A DNA stretch of 62,862 nucleotides from Streptosporangiaceae bacterium (GCA_019239975.1 JAFAZE010000019.1:1-62862); one strand, 5' to 3'; numbered from the stretch's first letter, positions 35,673 through 44,685 are shown. Numbers and translations: made by a program. The notes: generated by a model not told the origin, from the sequence alone.

Positions 35673-36131
35673 ATGAGAAAACTCGGAAAAGTAATCGTCA
35701 TCCCCACGGTCGCGTCGGGCCTGATCGCTGGTGGCGTCGCCGCATATGATGCCGCTGCGACCGGAACGCCATATCATGGCGGCGCCAAAGCCACCGTGCA
35801 TATGGCCGCTGACAGTTCATCTTCATCCTCGTGCACGGGGGCAGCCGCGACACCGACGGCGGCCGCCGCCGCGCCCGCGACATCGGCTACGCCTGCGGCT
35901 GGTGCTGGGGCTGGGGCTGGTGCCGGGGCTTCGGCTACGCCTGCGGCTGGTGCCGGGGCTTCGGCTACGCCTGCGGCTGGTGCCGCGACATCGGCTACGC
36001 CTACGGCTGCGGCTGGTGCCGGGGCTGCCGCCCCGAGTGCGGCCCCTAGTGCCGCCGCAACAGCCGCAGCACCGGCGGGAGGCAATGGTGGCTGCACTTC
36101 AGCGAACGACGATCAAGACGATCAGCCCTAG
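35673..36131 (+). CDS. Exported MRKLGK-type protein 2, Ala/Thr/Pro repeat protein
   Basis: The 152-residue product begins MRKLGKVIVIPTVASGLIAGG, the same export signal as the protein at 27315. After it comes a low-complexity region in which ATPAAGAGAS recurs, encoded by a 30-base tandem repeat. It ends GGNGGCTSANDDQDDQP. No globular domain is visible, so it is probably a secreted, flexible surface protein. The TGGAGGAACCGTGTC ribosome region precedes the ATG. Confidence 0.65.
   Translation: MRKLGKVIVIPTVASGLIAGGVAAYDAAATGTPYHGGAKATVHMAADSSSSSSCTGAAATPTAAAAAPATSATPAAGAGAGAGAGASATPAAGAGASATPAAGAATSATPTAAAGAGAAAPSAAPSAAATAAAPAGGNGGCTSANDDQDDQP
35881..36020 (+). repeat. 30-base tandem repeat in MRKLGK protein 2
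   Basis: The unit starting TCGGCTACGCCTGCGGCTGG recurs about 3-4 times (from about 35931) with partial copies either side, encoding ATPAAGAGAS repeats. Length variation between strains is likely. Confidence 0.85.
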
Positions 36132-36202
36132 GCAAAGAACGCATCCGGTCAGGCACGCCCAGGCCGGTTATGCCGGTTGATATCCCGGCATGGCCTTGAT
36201 GG

Positions 36203-36266
36203 TGAGGTGGCCTCTGCGAGAGACAAGAGGTTGTCGAAGGCCCCTTCCGCAGAGGCCACACCTCAT
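36203..36266. repeat. Inverted repeat between MRKLGK gene 2 and DinB pseudogene
   Basis: GTGAGGTGGCCTCTGCG on the left (about 36203-36218) and CGCAGAGGCCACACCTCA on the right (36249-36266) pair with a two-base bulge around a 30-base loop. It may be a terminator or the end of a small lost element. Confidence 0.5.
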
Positions 36267-36310
36267 GTCGCCATGGACGGGCCGGGCCGCCGGCCGTTGC
36301 AGGCCTCCGG

Positions 36311-36852
36311 CCGATCGGAGACTATGACGCGGTGGCGGCTGACTACGACCGCACCGACGCATTTCGCGGCGCCAGCTTCACGGGCGCGGACTTCACGGGC
36401 GCGGACTTCCGGGACCGCGACCTGCGCTAGGTCAAGACTTCGCCACCGGCGCCTGGATCGGCCGCACGATCCTCGACGAGCCGACGCCGTACCACCCGCC
36501 CGGCCTCCCTCATACCAGCTATCCGCCCGATACCAGCTATCCGCCCGCGGACGCGGCGGCGCTCGGCATCGACCTCGGCGCGCGCCCGTCGGTGGCAGAC
36601 GTGATGGAGGTACGCGACAACCGCATGGCGCTCGTGTGCGGCATCGTCGACGGGCTCACGGACGCCGACCTGGAACGAGTATGCTCGCGGCTGCCCGCAC
36701 CCGGTTACCCGGAGGAAATGCGCCCGGTCGGCCGCTTCCTGGGCGTGGTCATGAAGGAGGAGTGCGAGCCCGCCGCTACGCGGTACGCGACGTCACTGTG
36801 GCCCCAGGACGCTCGGCCCAAATCCAGCGGCAGCAAACAATCAATCAATTAG
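36311..36852 (+). pseudogene. DinB-family/pentapeptide protein, broken
   Basis: Codons at 36340-36423 encode FRGASFTGADFTGADFRDRDL, the pentapeptide-repeat start seen in one actinobacterial DinB-domain family, then an in-frame TAG. The frame resumes with GAWIGRTILDEPTPYHPPGLP, then ADAAALGIDLGARPSVADVMEVRDNRMALVCGIVDGLTDADLERV, which matches the second half of that family. The middle helices are missing, so there is an internal deletion. Near 36770 the frame shifts: the expected RYAVRDV reads on in another frame. A duplicated 15-18 base piece encodes TSYPPDTSYPP. The gene is therefore not functional. Confidence 0.6.
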
Positions 36853-37516
36853 CCGGAGGCGCTGCCGCTCTGCGAGATCCAGCTGGCCGGATGGCGATAC
36901 GGTAAGCGGGACAGCTCCCCGCGCTTGCTCCCGGGCTGAGCGCAGCGCATACCGCGAGGTACGGGCCGGTCCCCTGACGGCGTCGGCCGGAAATCAGGAA
37001 CGATTTTGCGGCCTGAGGTCATGAATATCATACTGGCCTGGGCTGCAATATCCGGTTTTCCGCCTCTCGCTGGCAGTAGCGAACAAGAAGCAGACAATTC
37101 GCAGCCAGGACACCAATATCTGCGCGCTGGACTACTGTCCGCTCACCTGCCGTGTTGTCAAGCAACGTGAATCACCAGCTGGACAATAAACTACGTACAA
37201 ACACCGTCGGGCAGTTGCCCGCGATCACTCTTGAGTCGCTGTTTGCTGCACTACGCGCAGACCGCGTGAGCTGCCTGGACAATAAAAATTGTGTTGTTTT
37301 CTTTACGCGCGCCCGGTTCAGGGTAGCGACGACTCGCACCGTACTGCTACTATTCCTAACCAAAATAGCGCGTCGTTAATAATGGTATTAGCCATTAATT
37401 GATGGTGGCTGTTATAAGCCGCCGGCATGTAGGGCTGGCAGCGCCCAGGCAGCCGGAGCAGCGCCGTTCAGCCGTGAAACAGCGGCTGAAGTTCCTCGTG
37501 CGAGAGGTGAGGATTG
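36853..37516. promoter_or_regulatory. A/T-rich control region upstream of the XRE-pseudokinase gene
   Basis: CTGGACAATAAA occurs twice (37179-37190 and 37275-37286), 96 bases apart, and AATGG-TATTAG-CCATT (37381-37396) is an inverted repeat. The region is clearly richer in A/T than its flanks and holds no gene. The repeated word also lies before the lasso precursor. Confidence 0.5.
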
Positions 37517-40483
37517 ATGGGCAGGCGTGAACGTCCGCTCGAGCCGGGCCCGGTAAGCGAGTTTGCGAATGACTTGAGGCAATTGCGCGCGACCGCAGGT
37601 CTTACCTACCGGGCGTTGGCGCGAAGGGCCATGTATTCGGCATCGGCGCTGTCCTCGGCCGCGAGCGGCCGGATCTTCCCTAGTCTGGCCGTGACCCGGG
37701 CGTATGTGGAAGCGTGCGGTGCGGATGTTGAGGGGTGGAACGAACGCTGGCACACCCTCGCAGCCTGGCTTCGCGATAATCCGTCAGAGAGCGCAATTTC
37801 TGAGGCTGGATACGCTGAGACGTCCAGAGTCGGCAGGGCCGAGTTCACACCATCCAGTTCACCGGTGCGCGCTCCTGATCCGCTCATGCCTGAGTCCCCG
37901 CAAGCACCGCCGCCATCGCAAGCATCCCAGCCCCTGCAAGCACCGCCGCCGCCACAAGCATCTCAGCCACTAAGGCGCGCGCCCGAGCAGCTACCGCGGC
38001 GGCCCGAATCACCACATGCCCCTCAGCCAGCGCATATGCCCTGGACACCACCCAGGGTTCAGCGGACGCCTGCGCCGCGGACGCCTGCGCCGCAGCCGGG
38101 CTGCTGGCCCCCTGAAGTGCTGTCGGCACCCCCGGGACGCGATGCCTTGACGGGCCGGCACAGGGGCCCGGTAACGAGGCACGGAACACAACGGCCGCAG
38201 CCCCATGATGCGCTAGGTCGCCAGCCGGGCCGCCCGCATGCCGCCCACGGCGGACCGCTTGTGGGTGGTGACTGGCACGCGCCGTCAGAGCATGCGCCGT
38301 CAGAGCATGCGCCGTCAGAGCATCCGCCCGGAGGGCACCAGCCCCGGTGGCCGGGCGCCCCAGCCGGCCTGCCGCGCGGCTGGCCTCCCGCGACCCGCGC
38401 TCAGCCGCCGCAGGGCCGCCCGGCCAGCCCAGGTATTCCCATGGCAGTTCGCCCAGCCGGCACGGGAACCCAGCCGGGGGCGACCGCTCTTTCCGCGGTG
38501 AGACCGCTGCGCGATGACGATCCCTACGAGGCCGGTCCGGTAACGCTGGCGGCGTGGCTGGGGGAGGGCCCGGTCGGGTGCCTGTATCTGGGCAGGGATG
38601 GCGAAGGGCGGACGCTGGCCGTCAAGGTCATACACCCCGGCCTGGCGCGAGACCGCTTCTTCCGCATCAGGCTCGCGCGTGAGCTCGAGAGACTGCGCAC
38701 GGTCTCCGGACCCTATTTGTCGCAGGTGACAGGAGGTGACGCGGACGGCAGCCCGGCCTGGCTGGCCACCGCATACGTCCCGGCGATCTCGCTACGGGAA
38801 GCCGTGACAGCGCTGGGCCCGATGGGCGCAGGGGCAGTCCGGCGGCTGGCCGTGGGGATCGCGCGGGCGCTGCAGGCGATTCACGCCGCGAACGTCCTGC
38901 ACCTTCGCCTGACGCCCGCCAACGTGCTGCTCACGGAAAGCGGTCCTCTCGTGACCGACTTCGGCATAGCCCTTGTGATGAACGGCAGCACGCTGACGGC
39001 GTCGGGCGCGCGCCCGCAATGGCCCGCGTTCCTTGCCCCCGAACAGGTTGCGGGCGGCCCTGTCGGGACGGCGGCCGACGTGTTCGCCCTCGGCGGCCTG
39101 CTCGCTTATGCCCTGACCGGCTCGCCCCCGTTCGGAGATGACGGCACCGAGGCCGTCATGGCCCGGATAATCCGCGGTGCTCCCGACCTGACGGCGGCAT
39201 GCGCGCTTGACGGCTACCTTGCCGCGCTCATCAACGCCTGTCTGGACAAAGATCCGCTCGCGCGTCCTCGCCTTGCCCATATTCAGGCACGAACCGGAGC
39301 GGCGGATCCCTCCGATGGGTGGCTGCCCGCGCCGCTAGCGGCTCTTGTCCGGCGTCGCGCTGCCGAGGCCGCCGCGGCGCTCGACTGCCTTCCCCCGGAG
39401 CCTGGCGCCAGGAGGCACGTGAGGCCGCGCAACGGCCGGCGCCGCCGCGAGTCCGCCGGACCCGCGGCGGCGCTGGCCGCGGCTGTCCACAGCGCAACCG
39501 AGACACGGCCGCGCGGGACCGGCCGGACCATCGGCGGCACCACGCCGATGAGAAGCGGGCCACGGTCAAACAATGGACCACCATCAAACAGCGGGCCGAT
39601 AGCAAGCAGGGGACGAAAGCGTCACCGCCGCATAAGCAATCCTCCGCAGACGCGCTTCTGGCTGGTTCCGCTGATTCTGTTTGCCGCGGTCGTCGCGGCA
39701 TCCACATTCGTGACCCTTAACGGGTCCACCCTGATCTTTGGCCCTACTCCAGGGTCCCCGAGGCCGCACAGCCCCGCTGCCGCCCCGCCACCCGGCCGGG
39801 GACAGCCCGGCGGCACTCCCTTCGGGAGCGGCCATCAAGGCGGCGCGAACGACCGTCAAGGCGGGGCCAACGGGCAGCCTCAGCACTCTCCGCCACCCCA
39901 GCCCCGCCGGTCGCAACAGCCGAACCAGCGACACCAGCCGCAGCACGGTAACCGGATGCAACAGGCCCGCGAGCCACAACACCCACTGGCGTACGTGGCC
40001 ACGGCGGGCCCATTCTGCCCGCCCACACGCTCTGCCGGCATTGATGCTGATAACAGCCTCAGCGGTATCGGATGGTATACCGCGGCCGCGGCCAGGGCCG
40101 CCAACGATGGGTGCGGCAACAAGTTCCTGTTCAGCCCGCTGGCCGAATACGGCAGCGGCACGCGCGATGATAACTTCGACTGGGTGTTCCACACCGGGCT
40201 GCCCGCGCCTCACTGCACGCTGAGCTTTTTCGTCCCGTTCTCCGCGCGTGCCAACTCCAACGCCGTCATCTGGATCAGCAACGGATCCCACCAGGCCCTG
40301 CACAACCCGGCTGTCCGCATCGCCAGCTTCACCATTAACCAGGCCGATAGCCGAGGGCAGTGGCTCAGCGTGGGACCCTTCGTTTTCAACGGCGGGACCG
40401 TCTTCGCCGAGCTCACCAATGCCGGGAACGGTCCCTACGGCGGAACCGTGGTCGCGTCAGCCGTGCGCGTCGCCTGCCCATGA
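37517..40483 (+). CDS. Transmembrane regulator: XRE HTH, pseudokinase, TM helix, golvesin-like extracellular domain
   Basis: The 988-residue product starts with an XRE-type helix-turn-helix (about 12-75, FANDLRQLRATAGLTYRALARRA). A long Pro/Gln/His-rich linker follows. The kinase-like domain (about 332-600) keeps the ATP lysine (LAVKVI, Lys370) and DFG (Asp481), but the catalytic loop reads HLRLTPAN (462-469) instead of HRDLKPxN, so the catalytic Asp and Lys are lost. A membrane helix lies near 714-736 (WLVPLILFAAVVAASTFVTL). The C-terminal extracellular part has paired Cys and ends INQADSRGQWLSVGPF, then VVASAVRVACP, like golvesin-type domains. DNA binding inside and a sensor outside suggest a one-component regulator. 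Confidence 0.8.
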   Translation: MGRRERPLEPGPVSEFANDLRQLRATAGLTYRALARRAMYSASALSSAASGRIFPSLAVTRAYVEACGADVEGWNERWHTLAAWLRDNPSESAISEAGYAETSRVGRAEFTPSSSPVRAPDPLMPESPQAPPPSQASQPLQAPPPPQASQPLRRAPEQLPRRPESPHAPQPAHMPWTPPRVQRTPAPRTPAPQPGCWPPEVLSAPPGRDALTGRHRGPVTRHGTQRPQPHDALGRQPGRPHAAHGGPLVGGDWHAPSEHAPSEHAPSEHPPGGHQPRWPGAPAGLPRGWPPATRAQPPQGRPASPGIPMAVRPAGTGTQPGATALSAVRPLRDDDPYEAGPVTLAAWLGEGPVGCLYLGRDGEGRTLAVKVIHPGLARDRFFRIRLARELERLRTVSGPYLSQVTGGDADGSPAWLATAYVPAISLREAVTALGPMGAGAVRRLAVGIARALQAIHAANVLHLRLTPANVLLTESGPLVTDFGIALVMNGSTLTASGARPQWPAFLAPEQVAGGPVGTAADVFALGGLLAYALTGSPPFGDDGTEAVMARIIRGAPDLTAACALDGYLAALINACLDKDPLARPRLAHIQARTGAADPSDGWLPAPLAALVRRRAAEAAAALDCLPPEPGARRHVRPRNGRRRRESAGPAAALAAAVHSATETRPRGTGRTIGGTTPMRSGPRSNNGPPSNSGPIASRGRKRHRRISNPPQTRFWLVPLILFAAVVAASTFVTLNGSTLIFGPTPGSPRPHSPAAAPPPGRGQPGGTPFGSGHQGGANDRQGGANGQPQHSPPPQPRRSQQPNQRHQPQHGNRMQQAREPQHPLAYVATAGPFCPPTRSAGIDADNSLSGIGWYTAAAARAANDGCGNKFLFSPLAEYGSGTRDDNFDWVFHTGLPAPHCTLSFFVPFSARANSNAVIWISNGSHQALHNPAVRIASFTINQADSRGQWLSVGPFVFNGGTVFAELTNAGNGPYGGTVVASAVRVACP
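38281..38325 (+). repeat. 15-base tandem repeat in the regulator linker
   Basis: GCCGTCAGAGCATGC is repeated three times (the last with one change) and encodes PSEHA units in the disordered linker. Confidence 0.9.
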
Positions 40484-40661
40484 CCGGCCCGGCCGGCAAG
40501 GGGGAGCGCGGGTCGGCGATGGATCTCGCCGGTCGGCGCGGTCGCTCACCAGGTGACGGTCAGCAGGTGACGGTCAGTGGGCCGGCGACCGCGTCGTCAG
40601 TACACCCGCTCCCGAACCCCCGGTGGCAAACCCTCGAACTATGAAAGGCCGCACACAGCGA
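40484..40661. other. Gap between convergent genes
   Basis: A short direct repeat, CAGGTGACGGTCAG, occurs twice near 40550-40577. No gene and no convincing terminator is seen. Confidence 0.4.
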
Positions 40662-41348
40662 TCATGAACCACCGCGCCGCTCGCCGTAGCGGCGGCGCCG
40701 CATCTCCGCCGTGACCTCGGCGAGCTCGGCGGCCGACAGGGTCGCGGGCTCCCCGTATGACAGGGCCAGCCGGTACGTGCGGGCCAGCCACTCCAGGAGC
40801 AGGGCCCGGTCGTAGGCCTCCGCGAGGTCGCGGCCGTAGCTGAGTGCCCCGTGGTTGCGCAGGATGACGGCGGTGCGGCCGTCCAGGGCCCCGGCGGCGG
40901 CAGCGGCCAGGGCCGCCGACCCGAAGCGAACGTAGGGGGCGACGCGGACGGGACCGCCGAGCGCGGTGATCGCGTAGTGGATGGCCGGCAGTTCGGGGCG
41001 CGACGCGGACAGGGCGATGACCTCCGGCGAATGCGTGTGCACGACCGCCGCCGCGCCGGTCGCCGCGTAGACCGCCAGGTGCATCGGCGTCTCCGAGGAC
41101 GGCCCGCCGTCGTCCAGGCGCCCGGTGTCATCCGCGGCCGGAGTCCCGGCCAGCGTGACGAGGCAGATGTCACCCGGCCGCATGTCCCGGTAGCCGGCCC
41201 CCGACGGGGTGATCGCCACGATGTCGCCCACCCGCACGCTGAGGTTCCCCGCGCTGCCGACGGCCAGCCCGTCGTCGAGCAGCCGCACGCCGTAGCTGAC
41301 GAGCTGCGCCCGGGCCGCCCGAAGCGCCCCGAAATCCCCGCGGTCCAT
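40662..41348 (-). CDS. Class II aldolase/adducin-family protein
   Basis: The 228-residue product from ATG 41348 matches fuculose-phosphate aldolase-like enzymes: GLAVGSAGNLSVRVGDIVAITPSGAGYRDM, SSETPMHLAVYAATGAAAVVHTHSPEVIALS with the zinc-binding His pair, and AVILRNHGALSYGRDLAEAYDRALLLEWLA with the third His. It would split or epimerise a sugar phosphate, or act on an aromatic or hydroxy-acid substrate. The gene is divergent from boxC and shares its promoter region, but there is no known role for it in the box pathway. Confidence 0.88.
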   Translation of the reverse strand: MDRGDFGALRAARAQLVSYGVRLLDDGLAVGSAGNLSVRVGDIVAITPSGAGYRDMRPGDICLVTLAGTPAADDTGRLDDGGPSSETPMHLAVYAATGAAAVVHTHSPEVIALSASRPELPAIHYAITALGGPVRVAPYVRFGSAALAAAAAGALDGRTAVILRNHGALSYGRDLAEAYDRALLLEWLARTYRLALSYGEPATLSAAELAEVTAEMRRRRYGERRGGS

Positions 41349-41446
41349 GACCCAATGGTCGCCCGAACTGCGCCTCAATGACATCGGCTGAGCTCGGCGG
41401 CCCGCGGGCGGCCGTGATGATCACATGCCAAATATGCTACTCAGAC

Positions 41447-41474
41447 TTGACGGATCGTCAGTTAAACGTAGAAC
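41447..41474 (+). promoter_or_regulatory. boxC promoter with overlapping operator-like palindrome
   Basis: TTGACG (41447-41452) and TAGAAC (41469-41474) are spaced by 16 bases. TGACG-GAT-CGTCA (41448-41460) is a perfect inverted repeat over the -35 box, so a repressor could block initiation. Confidence 0.5.
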
Positions 41475-41507
41475 ATAGTGGGTAGGTGCACAGCCGGAGG
41501 GACGATC

Positions 41508-43241
41508 ATGACCAGCCAGGCCACCGAAACGCGCTCCGCCGCCGACGCCCGCGGGCCGGCTGAGGCCGGCCGCGGCCTGCCGCGCGCCGACTTCCGCACC
41601 GAACCCGCGCGCTACAAGCACTGGCGGCTGTCATTCGACGGGCCGGTGGCGACGATCACCATGGACGTCGACGAGAACGCGGGCCTGGTGCCGGGGTATG
41701 AGCTGAAGCTGAACTCCTACGACCTGGGCGTGGACATCGAGCTGTACGACGCGGTGCAGCGGCTGCGGTTCGAGCACCCCGAGGTACGCGCGGTCGTGCT
41801 GACCAGCGGGAAGGACAAGATCTTCTGCGCCGGGGCGAACATCCGGATGCTCGCCGCCTCGCCGCACCCGTGGAAGGTGAACTTCTGCAAGTTCACCAAC
41901 GAGACCCGCAACGGCATCGAGGACGCGACCGAGAACTCGGGCCAGGTGTACCTGGCCGCCGTCAACGGGACCGCGTCCGGCGGCGGGTACGAGCTGGCAT
42001 TGGCGTGCGAGCACATCATGCTGATCGACGACCGCTCCTCGGCCGTGTCGCTGCCGGAGCTGCCGCTGCTCGCGGTCCTGCCGGGGACGGGCGGGCTGAC
42101 CCGGGTCACGGACAAGCGCCACGTTCGCCGCGACCTGGCGGACCACTTCGCCACCAAGGCGGAGGGGATCGGCGGAAAGAAGGCCGTGCAATGGCGGCTG
42201 GTGGACGAGACTGTCCCGCGTGCTTATTGGAGAGAAAGGGTTACCGAACGGGCGCGGGAGCTCGCCGCCGGCTCGTCTCGCCCGCAGGCTGGCACGGCCG
42301 GGATCGCGCTGGCGCCGCTGGAGAAGACGCGCTCGGATACCTCGGTCTCCTACCGGCACGTGGCGGCCACGCTGGACCGTTCCCGTGGCGTGGCGGAGAT
42401 AACGGTCAGCGGCCCGGACGCGGACCCGCCGGACGGCATGGCGGGCGTGCGCGCCCAGGGCGCCGGCTTCTGGACGCTGGCGGTGACCCGGGAGCTGGAC
42501 GACCTGATCCTGGACCTGCGCACGAACGAGCTGGAGCTGGGCACCTGGGTGCTGCGGACACGCGGTTCCGCGGAACGGGTGCTGGCCTGCGACCAGCTGC
42601 TGCTGCACCATCAGGATGACTGGCTGGCAAACGAGATCGTTCACTACCTGAAGCGAACGCTGAAGCGGCTGGACGTGACCAGCCGGAGCCTGATCGCGCT
42701 GATCGAGCCCGGAAGCTGCTTCGCGGGCTCGCTGCTGGAGCTGGCGCTTGCGGCGGATCGCTCCTACCAGCTTTCCGGCGTCTTCGAAGACGCCGAGCCC
42801 GGCGCCTCGCCTGGTGAGATAACCGTTGGGGAGATGAACCTCGGGCCGCTGCGGATGGGAAACGGCCTGACCCGGCTGGCGACGAGGTTCTACGGCGACG
42901 CCGATGGGCTTACCGCCGCGGTGAAGCGGGCCGGCGAGCCGCTGCCGGCCGAGGACGCCGAGGCGCTCGGCCTGGTCACCTTCGCCCCCGACGACATCGA
43001 CTGGGACGAGGAGGTCCGGATCGCCATCGAGGAGCGGGCCAGCTTCAGCCCGGACGCGCTGACCGGGATGGAGGCCAGTTACCGGTTCCCGGGCCCGGAG
43101 ACGATGGAGACCAAGATCTTCGGCCGTCTGTCGGCGTGGCAGAACTGGATCTTCAACCGCCCGAACGCCTCGGGCCCGGATGGGGCGCTGCGCCGGTACG
43201 GCACCGGGCAGCGCGCCAGCTTCGACCGAAAGCGAGTCTGA
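41508..43241 (+). CDS. boxC: 2,3-epoxybenzoyl-CoA dihydrolase
   Basis: BoxC hydrolytically opens 2,3-epoxybenzoyl-CoA, giving 3,4-dehydroadipyl-CoA semialdehyde and formate. The 577-residue product has two crotonase-like halves: DVDENAGLVPGYELKLNSYDLGVDIELYDAVQRLRFEHPEVRAVVLTSGKDKIFCAGANI and AAVNGTASGGGYELALACEHIMLIDDRSSAVSLPELPLLAVLPGTGGL are typical BoxC segments, and SLIALIEPGSCFAGSLLELALAADRSYQL is the second half. The ATG at 41508 follows GGAGGG by seven bases. boxB follows 8 bases later. The reductase boxA and a benzoate-CoA ligase are not in the window. Confidence 0.94.
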   Translation: MTSQATETRSAADARGPAEAGRGLPRADFRTEPARYKHWRLSFDGPVATITMDVDENAGLVPGYELKLNSYDLGVDIELYDAVQRLRFEHPEVRAVVLTSGKDKIFCAGANIRMLAASPHPWKVNFCKFTNETRNGIEDATENSGQVYLAAVNGTASGGGYELALACEHIMLIDDRSSAVSLPELPLLAVLPGTGGLTRVTDKRHVRRDLADHFATKAEGIGGKKAVQWRLVDETVPRAYWRERVTERARELAAGSSRPQAGTAGIALAPLEKTRSDTSVSYRHVAATLDRSRGVAEITVSGPDADPPDGMAGVRAQGAGFWTLAVTRELDDLILDLRTNELELGTWVLRTRGSAERVLACDQLLLHHQDDWLANEIVHYLKRTLKRLDVTSRSLIALIEPGSCFAGSLLELALAADRSYQLSGVFEDAEPGASPGEITVGEMNLGPLRMGNGLTRLATRFYGDADGLTAAVKRAGEPLPAEDAEALGLVTFAPDDIDWDEEVRIAIEERASFSPDALTGMEASYRFPGPETMETKIFGRLSAWQNWIFNRPNASGPDGALRRYGTGQRASFDRKRV

Positions 43242-43249
43242 ACCCCCTC

Positions 43250-44668
43250 ATGACGATCGCATCCGACTACACCGAGAAGATCCCCAACAACGTCGGCCTG
43301 GCCGGGGACCGCCGGCTGCAGCGCGCCCTGGAGTCGTGGCAGCCGGACTTCTTGTCCTGGTGGGAGTCGATGGGCCCGGCGCTGCCGACCCGGGACGTGT
43401 ACCTGCGCACCGCGGTCAACGTCGGCCGCGAGGGCTGGGCGCACTTCGATTTCGTCCCGATGAGGGACTACCGGTGGGGCATCTTCCTCGCGGAGCGGGA
43501 TCCGGGCCGGCGGATCGGCTTCGGGGCCCACAAGGGCGAGCCGGCCTGGCAGAAGGTGCCGGGGGAGTACCGGGCCGACCTGCAGCGGCTGATCGTGATC
43601 CAGGGTGACACCGAGCCCGCGTCGGTGGAGCAGCAGCGCAACCTCGGCGCGTGCGCGCCGTCCCTGTACGACCTGCGGAACCTGTTCCAGGTGAACGTGG
43701 AGGAAGGCCGGCACCTGTGGGCGATGGTGTACCTGCTGCACGCCTACTTCGGCCGGGAGGGCCGGGAGGAAGCCGAGGAACTGCTGCACCGCAACTCCGG
43801 CAGCGCGGAGGCGCCGCGCATCCTCGGGGCGTTCAACGAGGAAACCCCGGACTGGCTGTCGTTCTACATGTTCACGTACTTCACCGACCGGGACGGCAAG
43901 TACCAGCTCGGCACGCTGAAGGAGTCCGCGTTCGACCCGCTGAGCCGTACCTGTGAGTTCATGCTCAAGGAGGAGGCCCACCACATGATGGTCGGCACCA
44001 CCGGGGTGGACCGGGTGGTGGAGCGCACCGCGCAGGTAATGGCCGAAAACGACACCGACGACGTGGCCGCGCTGGGCGCGATCCCGCTGCCGGTGATCCA
44101 GAAGTACCTGAACTTCCACTACAGCGTCTCGCTCGACCTGTTCGGCGGGGAGACCTCGACCAACGTGGCGAACTACTACACCGCGGGCCTGAAGGGCCGG
44201 TGGATGGAGGACCGGCGCAAGGACGACCACCGCCTCGCCGACGACTCGATCATGGTGGACGCGCTGGTCGACGGCAAGATCGACTATCTGGAGGTGGCCG
44301 CCCTGACGGGGCTGAACACCGACCTGCGCCGCGAGTACATCGCCGACTGCCGCGGCGGCGTGAGCCGGTGGAACAAGATCCTGGACAGCGCCGGGCTGCC
44401 GCACCGGCTGAAGCTGCCGCACGCGGCGTTCAACCGCAAGGTCGGCGCGTTCGCCGGCATCGAGGCCGCCCCCGACGGGGAAATGATCAGCGCCGCGGAA
44501 TGGGAGCGGCGCAAGGGGGAGTGGCTGCCCACCGACGTGGACAAGACGTTCGTGCGCTCGCTGATGCGGCCGGTGCACGAGCGGGGCAAGATCGCGGCGT
44601 GGATCGCGCCGCCGCGCAACGGCATCAACGGCAAGCCGTTCGACTACGACTACGTCCACCTCGCCTAG
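43250..44668 (+). CDS. boxB: Benzoyl-CoA 2,3-epoxidase subunit BoxB
   Basis: BoxB is the di-iron oxygenase that epoxidises benzoyl-CoA with electrons from BoxA. From ATG 43250 the product is 472 residues: DYTEKIPNNVGLAGDRRLQRALESWQPDFLSWWESMGP, then YDLRNLFQVNVEEGRHLWAMVYLLHAYFG (first ExxH) and CEFMLKEEAHHMMVGTTGVDRVV (second iron motif EEAHH). It is adjacent to boxC in a two-gene operon. An electron donor must come from elsewhere. Confidence 0.96.
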   Translation: MTIASDYTEKIPNNVGLAGDRRLQRALESWQPDFLSWWESMGPALPTRDVYLRTAVNVGREGWAHFDFVPMRDYRWGIFLAERDPGRRIGFGAHKGEPAWQKVPGEYRADLQRLIVIQGDTEPASVEQQRNLGACAPSLYDLRNLFQVNVEEGRHLWAMVYLLHAYFGREGREEAEELLHRNSGSAEAPRILGAFNEETPDWLSFYMFTYFTDRDGKYQLGTLKESAFDPLSRTCEFMLKEEAHHMMVGTTGVDRVVERTAQVMAENDTDDVAALGAIPLPVIQKYLNFHYSVSLDLFGGETSTNVANYYTAGLKGRWMEDRRKDDHRLADDSIMVDALVDGKIDYLEVAALTGLNTDLRREYIADCRGGVSRWNKILDSAGLPHRLKLPHAAFNRKVGAFAGIEAAPDGEMISAAEWERRKGEWLPTDVDKTFVRSLMRPVHERGKIAAWIAPPRNGINGKPFDYDYVHLA

Positions 44669-44685
44669 CGCGGCGTTCCCCGCCG

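Noticed and set aside
35831..36049. Cys/Gly/Tyr-rich frame (repeated GYACGWC) that looks like a RiPP precursor
   Set aside because: It is a shifted reading of the 30-base repeat in MRKLGK protein 2, with no ribosome site of its own and a better-supported frame over it.
36177..36905. Arg/Pro-rich 242-codon frame
   Set aside because: It crosses the DinB pseudogene in the wrong frame except for its last part, which shows the frameshift; it is not a gene.
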